45,170 nt of DNA from Chrysochromulina tobinii (GCA_001275005.1 JWZX01003301.1:1-45170); one strand, 5' to 3'; counted from the stretch's first letter, positions 9,600-18,184 are shown. Notes: generated from the letters alone by a model not told the origin. Translations and numbers: made by a program.

Positions 9600-12446
9600 A
9601 TGGAAGGTCACGACCGGCGAGGCGAACCCCGGAGTCTGTCCGCCGCCTCGTTCACCAGTCTCGGCAGGCAGTTCGCTGCCCACTCCGCGGCTTGTGGTGC
9701 GCTCACATGGGCCTGGATCGACGCGGCGCGCATCGATGGCGGGCCCTTTGGTTCGCCACCAACTGGCTACCTGCGCGCGAGCCCGCTCCTGCTACAGACA
9801 CCTGAGCGCGGCCACGACGCCTTCATGGCGGCAGCGCTGGACGATGCTGATGCCGATCCGAGCTTGGCGGCGCCGATTCTCAGCCAGGCGCCGCGGCTCC
9901 TCCTCCATATCGTGCACAGCACTACCTACAATGTGCCCGTGCTGCTCCTGCAAGGCTACCACGCGGAGGGCTCGCTATGGTCGCCTGACGAGCTGCGCGC
10001 GCACCTCACCGCCATCCCTGGGGTGTCGCCGCCGCTGACCCCTTCGATGATCACACAGATGGAGCACCCCGCGCTCCGAACGCCCTTCTGCTGCGTCGAC
10101 CCTTGCCGAACGGCTACGCTGATGGGGCATGTGCTGCCGCCCGAGGGCACCGCCGAGGGCGACGGTACGCCCACCCTCGACTACCTGAGCGCGTGGTGGT
10201 CGGTCCTCGCGCCGCTCGTCGGCGCTCGCAGCCGGGCGGCGTGGTACAGCAACGAGCCGCTGGCACCACGGCCAGTGCGCCTACTGTCCGCCAGTGTGAA
10301 TGTTGTTGATGGCCTTGATGCTGCTGCTGCTCCCGCTGCTGGTACTGGTGCGCCCGTTGCTGCTAGTGATGGTGGACCTCCGCTGCCGCCACCGCCAGCC
10401 GCACTCGCACCAGCACCCACTACAGCGCCCTCGACGGACGACGAGCCCACTACAGCGCCTCCTCCCGCCCCTCTGCGCGAGGGCCAGCTGGTGCGGCTGG
10501 TCGGTCTCCGCTCGGCACAACGCTCGGCCGCGCACAACGGTCAACACGCGGTCGGGTGTGAGCCCGATTTGGAGGTGAATCCGCAGGATCTCGTGCCAAT
10601 CTCGCATAATCTCGCGTCAATCTCGCATAATCTCGAACCAATCTCGCATAATCTCGAACCAATCTCGCATGATCTCGATCAGCTCGATCCGAGTGAAGGG
10701 GTATCGCTCTTAGAGCTGCCCTCAGAGCTGCTGCATCGGACTCTCATCGAGGCTGCTGGTATGGGAGGCACGCCCGCGGCCTTCCGACCACTGTCGCGTC
10801 TCGCGCAGACTTGCCGCGCGGCGCGTGCGGCGGTCACTGAGCTGTGGCCATCGCTCACGCTCTCGCTGCTGCCGCGCGGCACTCTCGCGCTCCCCCGACG
10901 GTTGGGCGCGCTGGCAGGCGCGGCGCCAGCAGAGGAGGCTGAGGTGAGCGCCGACGCGAGGGCGGAATGGCGTCACGCGAGTGCAGCCACCATCTTGCAA
11001 CCGGATCGATCCTCAGCGGCGCTAGCGTGCCGCGCGGCGGCGGCGATCGTGCCACTGATGCGTGGTGGGGGCGCTTGCGCGCCGTGCTGGCAGCTCGCGA
11101 ACTGGACGCTCCCAGTGGCCCTGTACGGCCACACTTCCGTCGTCTGGCGTGGCCAGCTCATTGTCTTTGGTGGGCGTACCGCGGGCGGTGTGCACACGAA
11201 TGCCGTCCACGTCGCCGAGCTCACCAAGTCGCCGCCGGTGTGGTCGCAGCCAACGACGGCAGGCGTGCTACCGCGCCCGCGCCGGTTGCACACGGCCACC
11301 CTCGATCCGCATTCGGGCCAGCTGCATGTACTCGGTGGATCGCTGTCCTCACGCACGACCCCAGAGGCCGCCTGCGGGGACGCGCACGCACTCTGCCTCG
11401 CGGGCTGGTCGTGGAACGCACAGCCGGCGCCGCCGCCGCGCGCGCCATCAGAGGAGGCGTACGGACGGCTCATAGGGCGTGAACTCCCCGGCGTGCCCCC
11501 GCCGCGAGACTGGGCTTTTTTCGCGCACTCGTGTACCTACCTGGACCCTGAGCTGCTGATGGCGGCAACGGGCAGCACGGCCAGCACGGCCAGTCCGGAG
11601 GCCACTGCAACCTCCAGCGCCCCCGGGTTACCCTGCACGCGCATGCTGTGCCCAAAAGGATGCCTGCTTGTGTTTGGTGGCCTGCGCATGAGCATGGGCG
11701 TACCGGCGAGGATGTCGGCCGCGGACGAGGCACAGGTGGTCCAAACGGGCGGCCTCGTGCTCCCTATTGAGAGTCACGAGCTCCAGCGCTATTGCCTGAG
11801 CACAAGGGAGTGGGCCGGCGTGCAGACTGCTGGCAAGAAGCCCACCGCCGCCTTCCGCCACTCCGCCACGCTCGTGCCTCAGCGCTCGCAGCTCGTCCTC
11901 TGGGGCGGCTTCGCATGGCACTCGCTCGAAAGAGAGCCGTGGACCGACGATCTGCCGTGCAACACGCTGAGCGTACTCGGACTTGGGCCACACAGCGCCT
12001 TCATGACGTGGAGCCAGCCCGAGGTCGAGCAGCGAGCGTGTTGGGCTCTTCCGCGTGGTAGCCACTCGGCCACACTGCTCGGCGACCAAATTTTTGTCTT
12101 TGGAGGCGTGTCGGTTCCAGAAGACCGCCTTGTCGACGGGGCGGTCTTTGAGTGTGACCTGGACGACGCCTTTGTCATCGACACCACTACGTGGGAATTG
12201 CACACAACTGCAACTCTCGGGTGCAATGCGCCGGCGGTGCGCTCGGCGCACAGCGCACACGTCGTGCCTAGCCGGTACGTGGATGGCAACGTGATGGGCG
12301 ATGGTGACGGCGCAGCTCCGGCCCTCGCCCTACTTGTCATCGGCGGGCGAGAGTTCATTGCGGCGGCGGATCCCGAAGATGATGAGCACCACCCACGGGA
12401 CAGCGTACACGCGTTGATGCTGTGGCCTCAGCAGCCGACGCCTTGA
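9600..12446 (+). CDS. ATG10-type E2-like enzyme fused to F-box and kelch propeller
   Basis: One uninterrupted 948-residue frame with three modules. Residues ~15-205 match ATG10, the E2-like enzyme that transfers ATG12 to ATG5: TYNVPVLLLQGYHAEGSLWS, ITQMEHPALRTPFCCVDPCR and TLDYLSAWWSVLAPLVG. The catalytic Cys is expected at residue 169 (10104-10106), close to Cys166 of human ATG10. A Pro/Ala linker and four 7-residue PISHNLE-like repeats follow. An F-box-like helix (LLELPSELLHRTLIEAAG, then CRAARAAVTELW) lies near 365-420, and at least five kelch blades near 500-945 (GQLIVFGGRTAGG, CLLVFGGLRM, QLVLWGGFAW, QIFVFGGVSV, LLVIGGRE). F-box/kelch proteins are usually SCF substrate receptors. The frame is open from 9357, but that would run into IFT52, and MEGHDRRGE at 9600 fits. 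Two abutting genes joined by an unseen intron is the alternative. Confidence 0.8.
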   Translation: MEGHDRRGEPRSLSAASFTSLGRQFAAHSAACGALTWAWIDAARIDGGPFGSPPTGYLRASPLLLQTPERGHDAFMAAALDDADADPSLAAPILSQAPRLLLHIVHSTTYNVPVLLLQGYHAEGSLWSPDELRAHLTAIPGVSPPLTPSMITQMEHPALRTPFCCVDPCRTATLMGHVLPPEGTAEGDGTPTLDYLSAWWSVLAPLVGARSRAAWYSNEPLAPRPVRLLSASVNVVDGLDAAAAPAAGTGAPVAASDGGPPLPPPPAALAPAPTTAPSTDDEPTTAPPPAPLREGQLVRLVGLRSAQRSAAHNGQHAVGCEPDLEVNPQDLVPISHNLASISHNLEPISHNLEPISHDLDQLDPSEGVSLLELPSELLHRTLIEAAGMGGTPAAFRPLSRLAQTCRAARAAVTELWPSLTLSLLPRGTLALPRRLGALAGAAPAEEAEVSADARAEWRHASAATILQPDRSSAALACRAAAAIVPLMRGGGACAPCWQLANWTLPVALYGHTSVVWRGQLIVFGGRTAGGVHTNAVHVAELTKSPPVWSQPTTAGVLPRPRRLHTATLDPHSGQLHVLGGSLSSRTTPEAACGDAHALCLAGWSWNAQPAPPPRAPSEEAYGRLIGRELPGVPPPRDWAFFAHSCTYLDPELLMAATGSTASTASPEATATSSAPGLPCTRMLCPKGCLLVFGGLRMSMGVPARMSAADEAQVVQTGGLVLPIESHELQRYCLSTREWAGVQTAGKKPTAAFRHSATLVPQRSQLVLWGGFAWHSLEREPWTDDLPCNTLSVLGLGPHSAFMTWSQPEVEQRACWALPRGSHSATLLGDQIFVFGGVSVPEDRLVDGAVFECDLDDAFVIDTTTWELHTTATLGCNAPAVRSAHSAHVVPSRYVDGNVMGDGDGAAPALALLVIGGREFIAAADPEDDEHHPRDSVHALMLWPQQPTP
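10595..10680 (+). repeat. 21-bp in-frame tandem repeat (4 copies)
   Basis: Four near-identical units of the form caatctcgcataatctcgaac encode PISHNLE-type heptads in the linker between the ATG10 and F-box modules. The unit length is a multiple of three, so copy number can change without breaking the frame. Confidence 0.9.
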
Positions 12447-12911
12447 ACATCGTACTTTTGAGCACTAAGATTAACCGCATAGGGTGGGACTGGAGACCTG
12501 CGGTACACCAGGGCGGAGACCTGGGGATGTACCGCTCTGGGTAGACCGCAAATCAAGTAATCAACGTCAAATAGAACACAGATCACAGTCGGTGTCATCA
12601 TTTCAAGATTTCATGCCCCGACCACCGTACGTAGCCTGCGTTCAATAATATAACCAAGAACTAACCTTAAACACCTTCTATTGAGTTTGCCCCGCAGGCC
12701 CTGCAATTTAACGTGAACGTGAACGTCTGAGTTCCATTTTTGGACCGTGTGCCTCACAACACGCGACGCGGGCGCGCGACGCTACGCGCCTGCGTTGCGG
12801 CCGTGTGGAGTGCCGAGCAAGCCCATGCAGTGCGCGTGCCAATCCGCGTGGCTCGCTGCGGCTCACCCGTCCGCCGCGGCTACGAAACAGTTAGGTGATT
12901 ACCACATTGCC
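12447..12911. other. Intergenic region upstream of an unknown gene
   Basis: Contains ggagacctg-type short repeats around 12490-12535 and an AT-richer patch (ataatataacc near 12645). The word GCAATTTAACGTGAACG at 12703-12719 is repeated, in the same orientation relative to the gene, upstream of the MsrB fusion gene. A frame beginning at a GTG at 12747 runs into the downstream gene. Confidence 0.5.
12703..12719 (+). promoter_or_regulatory. 17-bp word shared with the MsrB gene upstream region
   Basis: GCAATTTAACGTGAACG, about 190 bases before the ATG at 12912, is identical to the reverse complement of 16745-16761, which lies about 150 bases before the MsrB-ADF-H start. Both are non-coding. It could be a common regulatory site or a relic of a dispersed repeat. 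Confidence 0.35.
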
Positions 12912-13940
12912 ATGGCTCCTAAGAATGACCATCTCAAGCAGGACGTGGCCAAACTGTCAGAATCAGGTGCCAGTTCGCACCGCAGCGACGCCCAGAGCCA
13001 TCGTCGCGACATTCCGAGCAAGGAGTTTATGCCATCACAGTTTAGGTCACCGCAGTCTATGCCACGCATGAGAAGCCCCATCACCGGCAGTAAAGCTGCT
13101 GCAAATCAGGGTGCCGCGGTCAGCAGGGCACGCTGCCCGTTGCCTGATCAAGACTTCACACAAGTGGAGTGGCGACGCTACCTGCGCCGCGTGTACGGCA
13201 CAGGTTACCTGAATCTATCTAAGGCCGACCTCAACGTTGTCAATCTCACTACGTTGGCTAACACCTCGGCTCTCATGCACCGATACGTTGATAAGCTTCA
13301 ACGAGTCTTTCCACGCAACTTTGGCTGGAGTGGCTGCTGGAACTGTGGTCAAGGGCCGTTTGTGACCACCATGAATGTGCACACCCCTTTGGAACTTGCT
13401 TGGCGGCTGCGAGTTCACCGCAAGGTGGTGGCGAGTGGAAATGGTGGGAACACGGCGCTAAGCAACCATTCGTGGGTGGAGGTGACGCACTGTGGTGGCT
13501 CCCATTTTGAGCAGAACGCGTCGTACTTTTACCATGCCCGTGGAAGCGGAATGTGGATCCATGTTGGATACACAATTGCCTTTGGCTACCATGATGAGGC
13601 CGTGCTGCATTTTCTCGGAAAGAATTGTTCGCGGGGTGTGAGAGAGAACAATGGCAGGCTTCAGTGCGATCGCGAGCTCAACCGGATGGCGGTCGTAGCA
13701 CGCCAGAAGGGGTACGAGAGCGTGCAGTTCCTGCGACACTGCGATGCTAAGTGCGACGAGTGCTTGCACGAAATTGCTGTGCTCTATGGTGGTAGTGGGC
13801 GCTCGGCGTGCCCGAATATCGAGATGCGGCGAGGCTCCAGAGCACAATTGCCGTGCACATGCGTGCCGCGTGGCACGAGTGTCGGCACAATCGTGAAGCC
13901 AAACCGTGGGCCGTGCGCCACGTGCGCTGAGTGGCTCTGA
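12912..13940 (+). CDS. Unknown Cys/Trp-rich protein
   Basis: I do not recognise this 342-residue protein. The ATG at 12912 sits in a good eukaryotic context (gccATGg). The first ~75 residues are hydrophilic (Ser/His/Arg-rich). The rest looks folded: FGWSGCWNCGQGPFVTTMNV, a charged helix, WVEVTHCGGSHFEQNASYFY, then HARGSGMWIHVGYTIAFGYH, a Gly-rich strand pair resembling proteins in which a 'GSG-x-W-x-x-VG' segment precedes a hydrophobic strand, and finally a Cys-rich tail (HCDAKCDECLHEI, CPN, CTC, CATCAEW). There is no signal peptide or membrane span from this start. The Cys pairs could bind zinc or form disulfides. A frame extends 55 residues upstream without an ATG. Confidence 0.7.
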   Translation: MAPKNDHLKQDVAKLSESGASSHRSDAQSHRRDIPSKEFMPSQFRSPQSMPRMRSPITGSKAAANQGAAVSRARCPLPDQDFTQVEWRRYLRRVYGTGYLNLSKADLNVVNLTTLANTSALMHRYVDKLQRVFPRNFGWSGCWNCGQGPFVTTMNVHTPLELAWRLRVHRKVVASGNGGNTALSNHSWVEVTHCGGSHFEQNASYFYHARGSGMWIHVGYTIAFGYHDEAVLHFLGKNCSRGVRENNGRLQCDRELNRMAVVARQKGYESVQFLRHCDAKCDECLHEIAVLYGGSGRSACPNIEMRRGSRAQLPCTCVPRGTSVGTIVKPNRGPCATCAEWL

Positions 13941-14319
13941 CAGAGCTGCGGAGAGTGGTGGATAAATCGCTTTGGCCTTTAGCTTTACTACCACAGCTGG
14001 CTACATGTACACGCTAAATGTGAAACCGCCGCCCTGTAAGTTTGTGGCGTCGTCGTTTGTTCGCGTTTCTGTATAGAAGCGTAGTACTAGGTACTCGGTA
14101 CCCGATAATACGCGAGAGGAGAAACGCGAGGAGTGGCGACTGGGGCCGCGGATTATATTCCGGATGATTCAGCTCGGACGTCACACATAGGTCCACATCA
14201 TTCTGCACTTCGCTTACTATCACAACCTCACCTGATTTTGAAGATGAACTTCTGAGCGGTCGACTCTACGGTACAGCGTCTCACGCACGCACTTCGATTC
14301 ACAAGCCTCACGCACTTCA
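13941..14319. other. Convergent 3' intergenic region
   Basis: Tail-to-tail spacer between the unknown plus-strand gene and the methyltransferase on the minus strand. Contains GGTACTCGGTACCCG near 14089-14103. No gene recognised. Confidence 0.5.
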
Positions 14320-15282
14320 TCACAGCCTTCGAAACCATTGCATCAAGAACGGCCGGCTTCGGATGTCCAGGAACTCCTGGCCACATCTCGTTGCCTGGGC
14401 TGCCTGCGGCGTCGCCGCTGGATGCGTGGCACTCGGGTGGTGGCGGCAGCCGAAGGTGGTGCTCTCGCGAAGGTGTGCCCCGAAGGCGCCCTCGTCGCTC
14501 GAGAACTGCGCCTCGAGCGCAAACGCGCCGTCGCGGAGGAGCTCATGGGCAAGATCGCATCGGACGGGCGCGCTCACGTGCAGGAAGATGCCGCCAGTAG
14601 CCAGCAGCGCGCGCACACGCGCGCCCAGCAATCGCACATTCTCCGTGCGGTAGGCAAGGTCGGAGCCCAATACGATGTCCACAGGCTCTCCGACGATGTA
14701 GGGTTGATAGGGTTGCACTTGCGTCTTGGGCGTCGTCTTGGGCGTCGCGGGCCCCGCCGCCGCCGCCGCCGCCGCCGCCGCCCAGGACGACGCCCATGGG
14801 AGCCGGACTACCTCAACCGAACAGCCGGCTGCCGCGCACGCATCGGCGTTGGCGAGGACGTTGGCGCGCAGATTGGCCAGCGTCAGAGCGTTCAGATCGG
14901 TGAGGACCACGCGCCGAGAGCGCGCGTAGACGGCCGCGGCAAGCCCCGGAAGGCCACAGCCCGCGCCGAGCTCCACGACGCAAGCACCCTCAAGCACGGC
15001 GCGCACGCGCTCGTCGACTGCGATCCAGCGAGCGAGCACGAGAGCAGCGCCCCAGAGCTGGCAGCCAGTCTGGTCGAGCTCGATCGCATCGCGGGAGAGG
15101 GTGTTGAGCGGATCATGTGGACCCTCGCGGAGAACCAGCGCGGGCGCACCGCCATCGCCGTCGAGCAGCTGCAGCACATGCAAGTTCTCGTCCTCGTGCT
15201 TGTGCAAGCTTTCCTGCAAGCTGTCCTGCATCTCCGTGTTCGCGCGCAGATGCGTCGCGCCGCGCGCGGTGGGGTGCCACAT
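14320..15282 (-). CDS. METTL21/Methyltransf_16-type lysine methyltransferase
   Basis: A seven-beta-strand SAM-dependent methyltransferase of the family that methylates lysines of non-histone proteins (METTL21, METTL22, METTL23, FAM86 relatives). Signs in order: GCQLWGAALVLARWI (the Trp-Gly start typical of the family), VVELGAGCGLPGLAAAVYAR (SAM motif I), VVLTDLNALTLANLRANV (motif II Asp), and VDIVLGSDLAYRTENVRLL, where the family usually shows a D-x-x-Y motif, seen here as SDLAY. An Ala-rich insertion lies between motif II and the D-x-x-Y block. The frame is open to 15351 but with a GTG there; ATGs are 15282 and 15231. Its 5' end overlaps the MsrB-ADF-H frame by 170 bases on the same strand, so the true start or the neighbour's end is uncertain. 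The substrate is unknown. Confidence 0.8.
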   Translation of the reverse strand: MWHPTARGATHLRANTEMQDSLQESLHKHEDENLHVLQLLDGDGGAPALVLREGPHDPLNTLSRDAIELDQTGCQLWGAALVLARWIAVDERVRAVLEGACVVELGAGCGLPGLAAAVYARSRRVVLTDLNALTLANLRANVLANADACAAAGCSVEVVRLPWASSWAAAAAAAAAGPATPKTTPKTQVQPYQPYIVGEPVDIVLGSDLAYRTENVRLLGARVRALLATGGIFLHVSAPVRCDLAHELLRDGAFALEAQFSSDEGAFGAHLRESTTFGCRHHPSATHPAATPQAAQATRCGQEFLDIRSRPFLMQWFRRL

Positions 15283-16597
15283 GGGTAGCGAAAGGTGGGG
15301 AGAGGACGGCGGTGGCAGAAAGCACGGGAGGCAACGAGCGGCGGCGGCCACCGGGCGCGATGGCCCACGACGGCAGGTCCATCACCAGCGCCTCCGTCGG
15401 GGGGGTGGGTGTGGAGCTGTCCCGTGGAGGGCTCATCATTGGCGCGACCGTGCCCTGGACCTGTGCCCTCGCTGCCATCTTGAACGCATTGCCGCCCGAG
15501 GGCGCCAAGAAAGGTGCATCTGCCTTTGAATCTGCCTTGGAGGCCACCGCCGCCCGCGCTGCCGGCTGCGCGCGCGGCGCGCGCGCCGCCGCCGCCGCCC
15601 GTTCGGAATCAGGGGAGCGATGTGAACGCGTCGCCCTCTCCGCCACCGCGCGCGCAGCGCTCTCACTCCTCACCACCTCGACGCTCGACGCCGCCTTGCA
15701 CACGTCAAGGAGCACCGAATTCAAGTGGGCAGGAAAGAGCTCATCCGCCGCTGTGAGCGTCGGCAGCATGCCGATGGTGCCGACAAAGAACTTCTCGAGG
15801 TGCGGCGCATGCATCGCTGCGCGCCCGCGCTTCACGCCCGCGGTCCTCTCACCCACATAGCAGAAGAAGATGTGCCGCGGACGCTCGTCCACGCGCAAGG
15901 GCAGCACGCCATAGTTGATGGCGTCCTCGAGGAGCGCGGCGCGCAGGCCGTCAAAGCCGTCGGAGCCGCGCGCGATCGGCACGATCTGGGTCTTCGAGCC
16001 CTCCGCGTACGTGCACACGCACCAGCCGCTCGCCAGCGCGCGCGTCTCCGCCCATGCCGCTGCAAGCTCCGGGTCACTCAGATCGAGGTCGGAGCGCGGC
16101 CGAACGTCGGCGAGCCGGCCGTTGGGCGCGGGCACGTGCGCCGCAAGCTGCCGCTCCACCGCCGTCGTGTCGACCGTCGACTCGCCGACCGCGAGCAGCT
16201 CGGCGGGCGGGGCCGATTTGATGAACTTGATGCTGCGAGAGTTGACGCAGTGGCGCTGGTCGCTCTCGGTGTGATGCTCGCCCGAGAAAAGATGGCCCAG
16301 GTGGCCGTCGCACTGCGCGCACACAATCTCCACGCGCTGATCGCCGTGTGAAAAGTCCGGCTGCACGCGCAGGGAGCCGACGTAGCAGCGATCAAAGGAT
16401 GGCCATCCGCAGCCGCTCTTGTACTTGGCTGCGGCCGAGAACAGCGGGTTCTTGCAGCCGCGGCAGACAAAGTAGCCCTCAGTGGGGTAAAGGTCGTTGT
16501 ACTCGCCCGATCGCGCGGGCTCGGTCGCCTTCTCGCGAAGCACCCGGTACTCATCGGGCGTGAGGGTGCGGCGCCAGTCGAAGGCCGCGGTCATCAT
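15113..16597 (-). CDS. Methionine-R-sulfoxide reductase B fused to an ADF-H/coactosin domain
   Basis: One frame encodes two modules. Residues ~5-130 are MsrB, which reduces methionine-R-sulfoxide: WRRTLTPDEYRVLREKATE, two zinc Cys pairs (VCRGC and VCAQC), SGCGWPSF with a probable resolving Cys63, and QRHCVNSRSIKF with catalytic Cys117. Residues ~170-300 match coactosin-type ADF-H domains: WCVCTYAEGSKTQIVPIARG, then GLRAALLEDAINYGVLPLRV, HIFFCYVGERTAGVKRGRAA and HAPHLEKFFVGTIGMLP, with the basic VGE...KRxR actin-contact segment. The tail to residue 494 is Ala/Pro/Arg-rich and its last part overlaps the methyltransferase gene, so the stop at 15113 may not be the real one; an intron in the tail is possible. 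The frame begins at a TTG (16621); the ATG pair at 16597 fits MsrB. Actin is the likely substrate by inference. Confidence 0.82.
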   Translation of the reverse strand: MMTAAFDWRRTLTPDEYRVLREKATEPARSGEYNDLYPTEGYFVCRGCKNPLFSAAAKYKSGCGWPSFDRCYVGSLRVQPDFSHGDQRVEIVCAQCDGHLGHLFSGEHHTESDQRHCVNSRSIKFIKSAPPAELLAVGESTVDTTAVERQLAAHVPAPNGRLADVRPRSDLDLSDPELAAAWAETRALASGWCVCTYAEGSKTQIVPIARGSDGFDGLRAALLEDAINYGVLPLRVDERPRHIFFCYVGERTAGVKRGRAAMHAPHLEKFFVGTIGMLPTLTAADELFPAHLNSVLLDVCKAASSVEVVRSESAARAVAERATRSHRSPDSERAAAAARAPRAQPAARAAVASKADSKADAPFLAPSGGNAFKMAARAQVQGTVAPMMSPPRDSSTPTPPTEALVMDLPSWAIAPGGRRRSLPPVLSATAVLSPPFATHVAPHRARRDASAREHGDAGQLAGKLAQARGRELACAAAARRRWRCARAGSPRGST

Positions 16598-17011
16598 CTG
16601 GACCGATCTGTCCTTTGGCAAGACTGAGGGCAGCCACGAGCTGGCCGGCGGCCGGCCCTTTGCCTTCCATCAGGATAGTACCGGTAAAACGGTTTGAGGG
16701 CCTTCAAAAGTTTCGATGATTGTGTTGCCCATCAGGATGGATAGCGTTCACGTTAAATTGCCATCTCGGCAAGACGATTCGATGGATTGATGTTCAATGT
16801 ACTGTCTGAAAGGCGGGACCGGCAACCAATTTTTCAGATCTGAGTGACCCGGAACTCTCGACATACAGACTGGCCGCTATACAAAACAGCCCCCGGAAGC
16901 GGCGGAGCCGGAAACTGCGAGTCGCGCCCCGCGGTGTGGTTGATTGCGTGGCGGCGCGGGGAGGGACCGCGAAATAACCTGACAGACTGACTGGGTGTCA
17001 GTGTCACGAGC
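16598..17011. other. Upstream region of the MsrB-ADF-H gene
   Basis: Between two minus-strand genes. It includes gtaccggtaaaacgg at 16678-16692 and the reverse complement of the 17-bp word at 16745-16761. No gene seen. Confidence 0.5.
16745..16761 (-). promoter_or_regulatory. Second copy of the 17-bp upstream word
   Basis: Reads GCAATTTAACGTGAACG on the minus strand, the strand of the downstream MsrB-ADF-H gene, at 148-164 bases before its ATG. The match to 12703-12719 is perfect over 17 bases and stops on both sides. Confidence 0.35.
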
Positions 17012-18067
17012 TCACGACCCTACCCCCTCGAGCTCGGTGCATGTCGTCAGAAGCTGGTGGGCCAGAGCGAGCGGCTGAGGCATAAGAAGCTCCCCGTCGA
17101 TGGCGGGAGGACGTGCCGCGGCGGCCCGGAGCGCCTCGCGCACCTCAGCGAGCTCAACCCAGCGCGCACTCTCAAGCTCGCTCGTGTCGATGATGAGCGC
17201 CTCCGTGTGGGCGATCGCGACGGCGCCGAGCATGAGCTGTGGGGACGGCCCATTGGGCCACGGCTGGCTCGAGTGATAGATGACATCGCCCACGATCACG
17301 CCGGACTCTTCGCGCACCTCGCGACGCACCCCTTCCTCTAGGGTCTCTCCCGGGTCGAGGAAACCGGCGAGGCAGCTGAACCGTCCCTTGGGCCACAAAG
17401 CTTGACGGCCAACGAGGCAGCGCGTCCCGTCGGCCGAGAGCACCGCGGAGATCACGACAGGGTCCGTCCGCGGGAAGTGCTGGGTGCCGCACGAAGGGCA
17501 CAGCCGCTTCCAGCCTCCCTTTTTCGGTTCCGACCTCGACCCGCACGCCCCGCAGAACGTGTGCGAGCGGTGCCAATGCAGCACGTTCCGCGCCTGCCCG
17601 ACCATAGCGGCCTCGGCAGAGCTCGCTCGCCCCACAATGTCGCGCAGGCCAACGAATCGGCTTACGCCATGCACGGCGCGGGCAACTCCGTCAGGGTCTT
17701 GGATTGATGCCGCAAAGCACATGGTGTCGCTCGCCGTTTTCGCATACCTCTCGTTGAGGAAGGAGGGTGGCATGGCGTGCGGCTTGCGCCGACCAAGAAG
17801 AATCATTTCGTCCACGCCAATCTCACGCGCCTGCGCTGCCGATGCGTATGCGAGACCCCCGGCGGAATTCACCGCCACTGCGTTCTTCTTCAGGTCGAGC
17901 AGTATCACTGCCGACGACTCGCGCTCTGCAGCGGCCAGCCACAGAGCGTCTTCCAGCTTTGAATCTAGAGGTCGCACCAGATGGGAACCCGCATAGCAAG
18001 GCTCTGGACGACGCTTGGTGCACGCAGCGATGACGGACGAGCGCAGTCGCTCGGCAGCCGACTTCAT
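17012..18067 (-). CDS. NADH pyrophosphatase, NudC/NUDT12-type Nudix hydrolase
   Basis: A 351-residue enzyme expected to cleave NADH and related dinucleotide caps to NMNH and AMP. Domain order is as in NudC and NUDT12: a variable N-terminal half with LGRRKPHAM; a four-Cys zinc ribbon (FCGACG and LCPSCG) followed by HFPRTDPVVISAV; then the Nudix box GFLDPGETLEEGVRREVREE ending in SG. The specificity motif is SQPWPNGPSPQLMLG, where the family usually has SQPWPFPxSLM; here Phe is replaced and one residue appears inserted, so substrate choice may differ. The ATG at 18067 (MKSAAERL) is preferred; an in-frame codon at 18118 is 17 residues upstream. No C-terminal peroxisomal signal is visible. It is head-to-head with an unknown gene 117 bp away. 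Confidence 0.88.
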   Translation of the reverse strand: MKSAAERLRSSVIAACTKRRPEPCYAGSHLVRPLDSKLEDALWLAAAERESSAVILLDLKKNAVAVNSAGGLAYASAAQAREIGVDEMILLGRRKPHAMPPSFLNERYAKTASDTMCFAASIQDPDGVARAVHGVSRFVGLRDIVGRASSAEAAMVGQARNVLHWHRSHTFCGACGSRSEPKKGGWKRLCPSCGTQHFPRTDPVVISAVLSADGTRCLVGRQALWPKGRFSCLAGFLDPGETLEEGVRREVREESGVIVGDVIYHSSQPWPNGPSPQLMLGAVAIAHTEALIIDTSELESARWVELAEVREALRAAAARPPAIDGELLMPQPLALAHQLLTTCTELEGVGS

Positions 18068-18184
18068 GTGCTCAGAGAGAGAGAGCGCGCCTTTGCTAGG
18101 GGTCCACGAGGGGCACACAAAAGCCTCCTAGGGGCGTTTTGATTGTCGCGTGAACACGAGTCAAGACAACACCGCCACCCGAGG

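Noticed and set aside
14338-15288. 316-codon plus-strand frame opposite the methyltransferase
   Set aside because: Arg-rich shadow; the minus strand carries the SAM motifs.
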